Source of the DNA: Bacteroidota bacterium
GTDB lineage: Bacteria; Bacteroidota; Rhodothermia; Balneolales; Balneolaceae
Length of the DNA stretch: 8,496 bases
Assembly: GCA_024635465.1 (NCBI GenBank)
Contig: JAGXIS010000097.1
Location: forward strand, 1-8,496
Direction of reading: 5' to 3'
The position numbers and the translations under genes were made by a program. Below, piece after piece: positions 6,357 to 8,496 of the stretch (the first letter of the stretch is position 1; each line of letters begins with the position of its first letter). The notes beneath the pieces were generated by a model. It did no database searches, was not told where the DNA came from, and was given only the letters and a program-made list of their open reading frames with translations.

Positions 6357-6921
6357 AGAGGGAAAAATCATTGTACTGGTTTCGCCCAGTGGAGGCGGAA
6401 AAACAACGATTGCCAATCGGTTATTGAAAGAGTTTGACAAGATTAAATTTTCAGTCAGTGCAACGACCCGAAAACCTCGGGAAGGTGAAGTAGAAGGGGT
6501 TCACTACCGGTTTATCTCTGAACAAATGTTCAAAGATAAGATCCAAAAAGAGATGTTTTTAGAGTGGGAAGAGTTCTACAATGGAACATACTACGGAACA
6601 CTTCGTCAAAACGTTGAAAGTGACCTTAAAAAAGGCTATTTTGTCTTGCTTGACATTGATGTTCTTGGAGCACTGAATGTTCAGAAGATGTATGGGGAGA
6701 GATCATTAACCATTTTCCTATCCCCACCCTCTTTAGATGTACTTAGAGAGCGATTGGCACTGCGTGGAACGGAGACTGAAGAAACTCTTAACACCAGAAT
6801 CGAACGCGCTCGTAAAGAGATCGAACATGCGGATCGATTTGATAATGTGGTTATCAACGATCAATTAGATGAAGCATACCACAAGGTCAAAAATTTGGTT
6901 ACTAATTTTATAAACGGATAA
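6349..6921 (+). CDS. gmk: Guanylate kinase (TTG start)
   Basis: It phosphorylates GMP to GDP with ATP in the cytosol, an essential step of purine salvage and GTP supply. The 190 residues fit the family. The P-loop is SPSGGGKTT at 12-20, where the first Gly of the usual GPSGVGK is Ser; this position also varies in relatives. The GMP-binding part includes SATTRKPREGE at 37-47 and FLEWEEFYNGTYYGT at 70-84 (Glu72, Tyr81). LDIDVLGALNVQ is at 101-112, and the lid arginines lie in RGTETEETLNTRIERAR at 139-155. The start is TTG at 6349: it yields SKEGKIIVL at the position where homologues begin, CAGG lies 9 bases upstream, and no ATG occurs in frame before residue 60. It overlaps the end of yicC by 8 bases and is followed 6 bases later by rpoZ. 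Confidence 0.95.
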   Translation: MSKEGKIIVLVSPSGGGKTTIANRLLKEFDKIKFSVSATTRKPREGEVEGVHYRFISEQMFKDKIQKEMFLEWEEFYNGTYYGTLRQNVESDLKKGYFVLLDIDVLGALNVQKMYGERSLTIFLSPPSLDVLRERLALRGTETEETLNTRIERARKEIEHADRFDNVVINDQLDEAYHKVKNLVTNFING

Positions 6922-6927
6922 AGAATT

Positions 6928-7218
6928 ATGGCAATTAATACTCTCGATGTTGAAAATCTCGGTGGCGAATCCAACAAATATGAAAAAATTGTTGTGCTTT
7001 CAAAACGTGCCAGACAGATTGCAGCACAAGAAAAACTTGAGTTGGATGAAAAACTGAAGTATTTCGAAGGATTTGAAGATGAAGACGAATTCACCTTCAA
7101 TGAAGAACAAGAGCGTATCTCCAAAGCATTTGAAGAGCTTCCTCATGCAACTCAGCGTGCTATTGGTGAATTGCTGGATGACAAAATCACTTACCGATAC
7201 CCCGCTAAAGAATTATAA
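6928..7218 (+). CDS. rpoZ: DNA-directed RNA polymerase subunit omega
   Basis: Omega binds the beta-prime subunit and helps RNA polymerase assemble; it is the bacterial counterpart of Rpb6. The 96-residue protein carries the core motif KYEKIVVLSKRARQIA at 17-32, followed by an acidic stretch at about 40-62 and a C-terminal ELLDDKITYRYP. The length fits the Bacteroidota form. The ATG at 6928 lies 6 bases after the gmk stop with AAAGAA just ahead, and the stop lies 2 bases before coaBC, so it sits inside one transcription unit. The gmk-rpoZ pairing is common in bacteria. Here coaBC follows, as in Bacillus, not spoT, as in E. coli. The family is divergent and short, but motif and context agree. 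Confidence 0.93.
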   Translation: MAINTLDVENLGGESNKYEKIVVLSKRARQIAAQEKLELDEKLKYFEGFEDEDEFTFNEEQERISKAFEELPHATQRAIGELLDDKITYRYPAKEL

Positions 7219-7220
7219 TC

Positions 7221-8414
7221 ATGCTCTCCGGTAAGCGCATCATATTAGGCGTTACCGGTGGTATTGCTGCTTATAAGGCAGTAGTTCTCCTGCGAGAATT
7301 CCAAAAAGCCGGTGCTGAAGTTCGTGTTGTAATGACACCGGCTGCTACCCGTTTTGTCGGCATTGAAACATTCACTTCTCTTACACGATACGATGTTGCC
7401 GTTGATGTTTTTTCCGGTGATCAACCCGGACAAAGCTGGACAAAACATGTTCACCTCGGAGAGTGGGCAGATCTTTATGTAATCGCACCCTGTACAGCAA
7501 ATACGTTGGCCAAAATAGTACAGGGAGTGTCCGATAATATGCTCACCACCACAGTTTTGACAGCCCGATGCCCTATACTCATCTGCCCCACAATGGATGG
7601 AGAGATGTATGAGAGTCCGGCAGTATCTGAAAACCTCAGTAAAATCCGGGATATGGGTTACTATATTCAAGAGCCGGAATCCGGTTATCTAGCTAGCGGA
7701 CTCGAGGCAAAAGGAAGATTACCGGAACCGGATACCATTCTTCAAAGAGCCGGTACAATTATAAAAAATCATGCCATTCAAGGTCCGTTAACAGGAAAAA
7801 AGGTAGTGGTCACTGCCGGACCCACTCGCGAGTTTATCGACCCTGTTCGATTTATATCCAACCCAAGCAGTGGCAAAATGGGGATTGCCATGGCTGAAGG
7901 TGCAAGACTTTTAGGCGGGGATGTTCTACTACTTCATGGACCGATTTCTGCTGAGGTTCCCGATAGAATTCAGACCGCTCCCTTTGTCTCAGCTCAGGAA
8001 TTATTTGATTTGATGAAATCCCATTCCGATGCGGATATCATCATCATGGCAGCAGCAGTTTCAGATTTTAGTGCAGAAGAGAAGCATGATCAAAAAGTAA
8101 AAAAGGAGAAGGCATCACTGACCCTCAAATTGAAGAGAAATCCGGATATTCTGCAGTGGTTGGGTGTGAAGAAAAAACCGGGGCAGGTATTGATCGGATT
8201 TGCGATGGAAACTGAGGATTTAATAGCAAATGCAAAGTCAAAACTGGAGAAAAAGAACCTGGACTGGATCTGTGCGAATTCTATTCAAAGTGAAAATGCA
8301 GGATTTGAATCTGATTCAAATAAGATTACTCTTTTAAGTAAAAACAGCGAAGAAGTTTTTGAGGGATCCAAAGAGAGAATTGCCATCGATATATTGAAGA
8401 AAATATTTCAGTAG
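7221..8414 (+). CDS. coaBC: Bifunctional phosphopantothenoylcysteine decarboxylase / phosphopantothenate-cysteine ligase
   Basis: This cytosolic enzyme performs two steps of coenzyme A synthesis: CoaB joins 4'-phosphopantothenate to cysteine, and FMN-dependent CoaC decarboxylates the product. The 397 residues have both domains. CoaC (about 1-185) shows [10 protein letters not shown] at 10-19, catalytic HVHLGEWAD with His78 (one of HVH), [10 protein letters not shown] at 89-98 in place of PASANT, and [12 protein letters not shown] at 123-134, where the usual Asn of PXMNXXMW is Asp126. CoaB (about 190-397) shows [10 protein letters not shown] at 195-204, [11 protein letters not shown] at 211-221, MAAAVSDF at 276-283, a lysine-rich KVKKEK at 292-297 and GFAMET at 326-331. 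In the CoaC flap [12 protein letters not shown] the Cys known from E. coli is Ser159. The ATG at 7221 lies 2 bases after rpoZ, and it is the last gene visible in the cluster. Confidence 0.95.
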   Translation: MLSGKRIILGVTGGIAAYKAVVLLREFQKAGAEVRVVMTPAATRFVGIETFTSLTRYDVAVDVFSGDQPGQSWTKHVHLGEWADLYVIAPCTANTLAKIVQGVSDNMLTTTVLTARCPILICPTMDGEMYESPAVSENLSKIRDMGYYIQEPESGYLASGLEAKGRLPEPDTILQRAGTIIKNHAIQGPLTGKKVVVTAGPTREFIDPVRFISNPSSGKMGIAMAEGARLLGGDVLLLHGPISAEVPDRIQTAPFVSAQELFDLMKSHSDADIIIMAAAVSDFSAEEKHDQKVKKEKASLTLKLKRNPDILQWLGVKKKPGQVLIGFAMETEDLIANAKSKLEKKNLDWICANSIQSENAGFESDSNKITLLSKNSEEVFEGSKERIAIDILKKIFQ

Positions 8415-8496
8415 ATTGGAACCGACATCTTCTAAATGCCGAAGTCAGCTTTCTACCCAATCCCCTTTCTAACCATCTCTCCCCACTCCTTACTCC
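8415..8496. other. Non-coding tail with G-free pyrimidine-rich tract
   Basis: No gene or clear rho-independent terminator is seen in the 82 bases after coaBC. From 8449 to the window end the plus strand has no G at all and is mostly C and T, ending with ACTCC repeated as ACTCCTTACTCC. The complementary strand is a run of GGAG and GGGGAGA-like purines. No ORF opens on either strand within the visible part. Confidence 0.55.

Noticed and set aside
7245..7670. Minus-strand open frame of 141 codons with many cysteines opposite coaBC
   Set aside because: It lies wholly opposite the conserved CoaC domain, whose motifs explain the sequence; the cysteines are by-products of the opposite strand and form no ordered motif.

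Overview
The window holds nine protein genes of a moderately AT-rich bacterium. The likely host is a member of the Bacteroidota/Balneolota side of the FCB group. This rests on the sdhCAB order with a single fused five-helix cytochrome b, the family style of GlmM (start like MALMISVSGIRG, loop GGEGNGG), the Asp-type CoaC motif, and several starts (sdhC, pduO, glmM) with no Shine-Dalgarno sequence in an AT-rich leader. The exact genus cannot be read from this sequence alone.

Left part, minus strand (1-2884): sdhC, sdhA and the first 74 codons of sdhB, a class-B type succinate:quinone oxidoreductase operon. sdhB runs off the left edge. A 357-base divergent spacer (2885-3241) separates it from the plus-strand genes. 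This spacer carries several perfect short inverted repeats and a TATAAT box pointing towards sdhC, so it is the best candidate regulatory region in the window.

Middle, plus strand (3242-5199): a PduO-type ATP:cob(I)alamin adenosyltransferase, which makes coenzyme B12, then a phosphoglucosamine mutase (GlmM) of the archaeal-like subfamily for UDP-GlcNAc supply. The 275-base spacer after glmM holds two copies of a REP-like hairpin element in opposite orientation.

Right part, plus strand (5475-8414): a tightly packed cluster yicC-gmk-rpoZ-coaBC, with an 8-base overlap and then 6- and 2-base gaps. It covers RNA turnover (YicC endoribonuclease family), GMP phosphorylation, the RNA polymerase omega subunit and coenzyme A synthesis. 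The same core order is known from Bacillus (yloC-remA-gmk-rpoZ-coaBC). The last 82 bases have no gene and end in a G-free pyrimidine-rich tract.

All genes look intact and ordinary for their families. I see no new defence, mobile or biosynthetic system. The points worth a second look are non-coding (the sdh leader, the REP pair, the polypyrimidine tail), plus a TTG start in gmk and unusual active-site residues in CoaBC.
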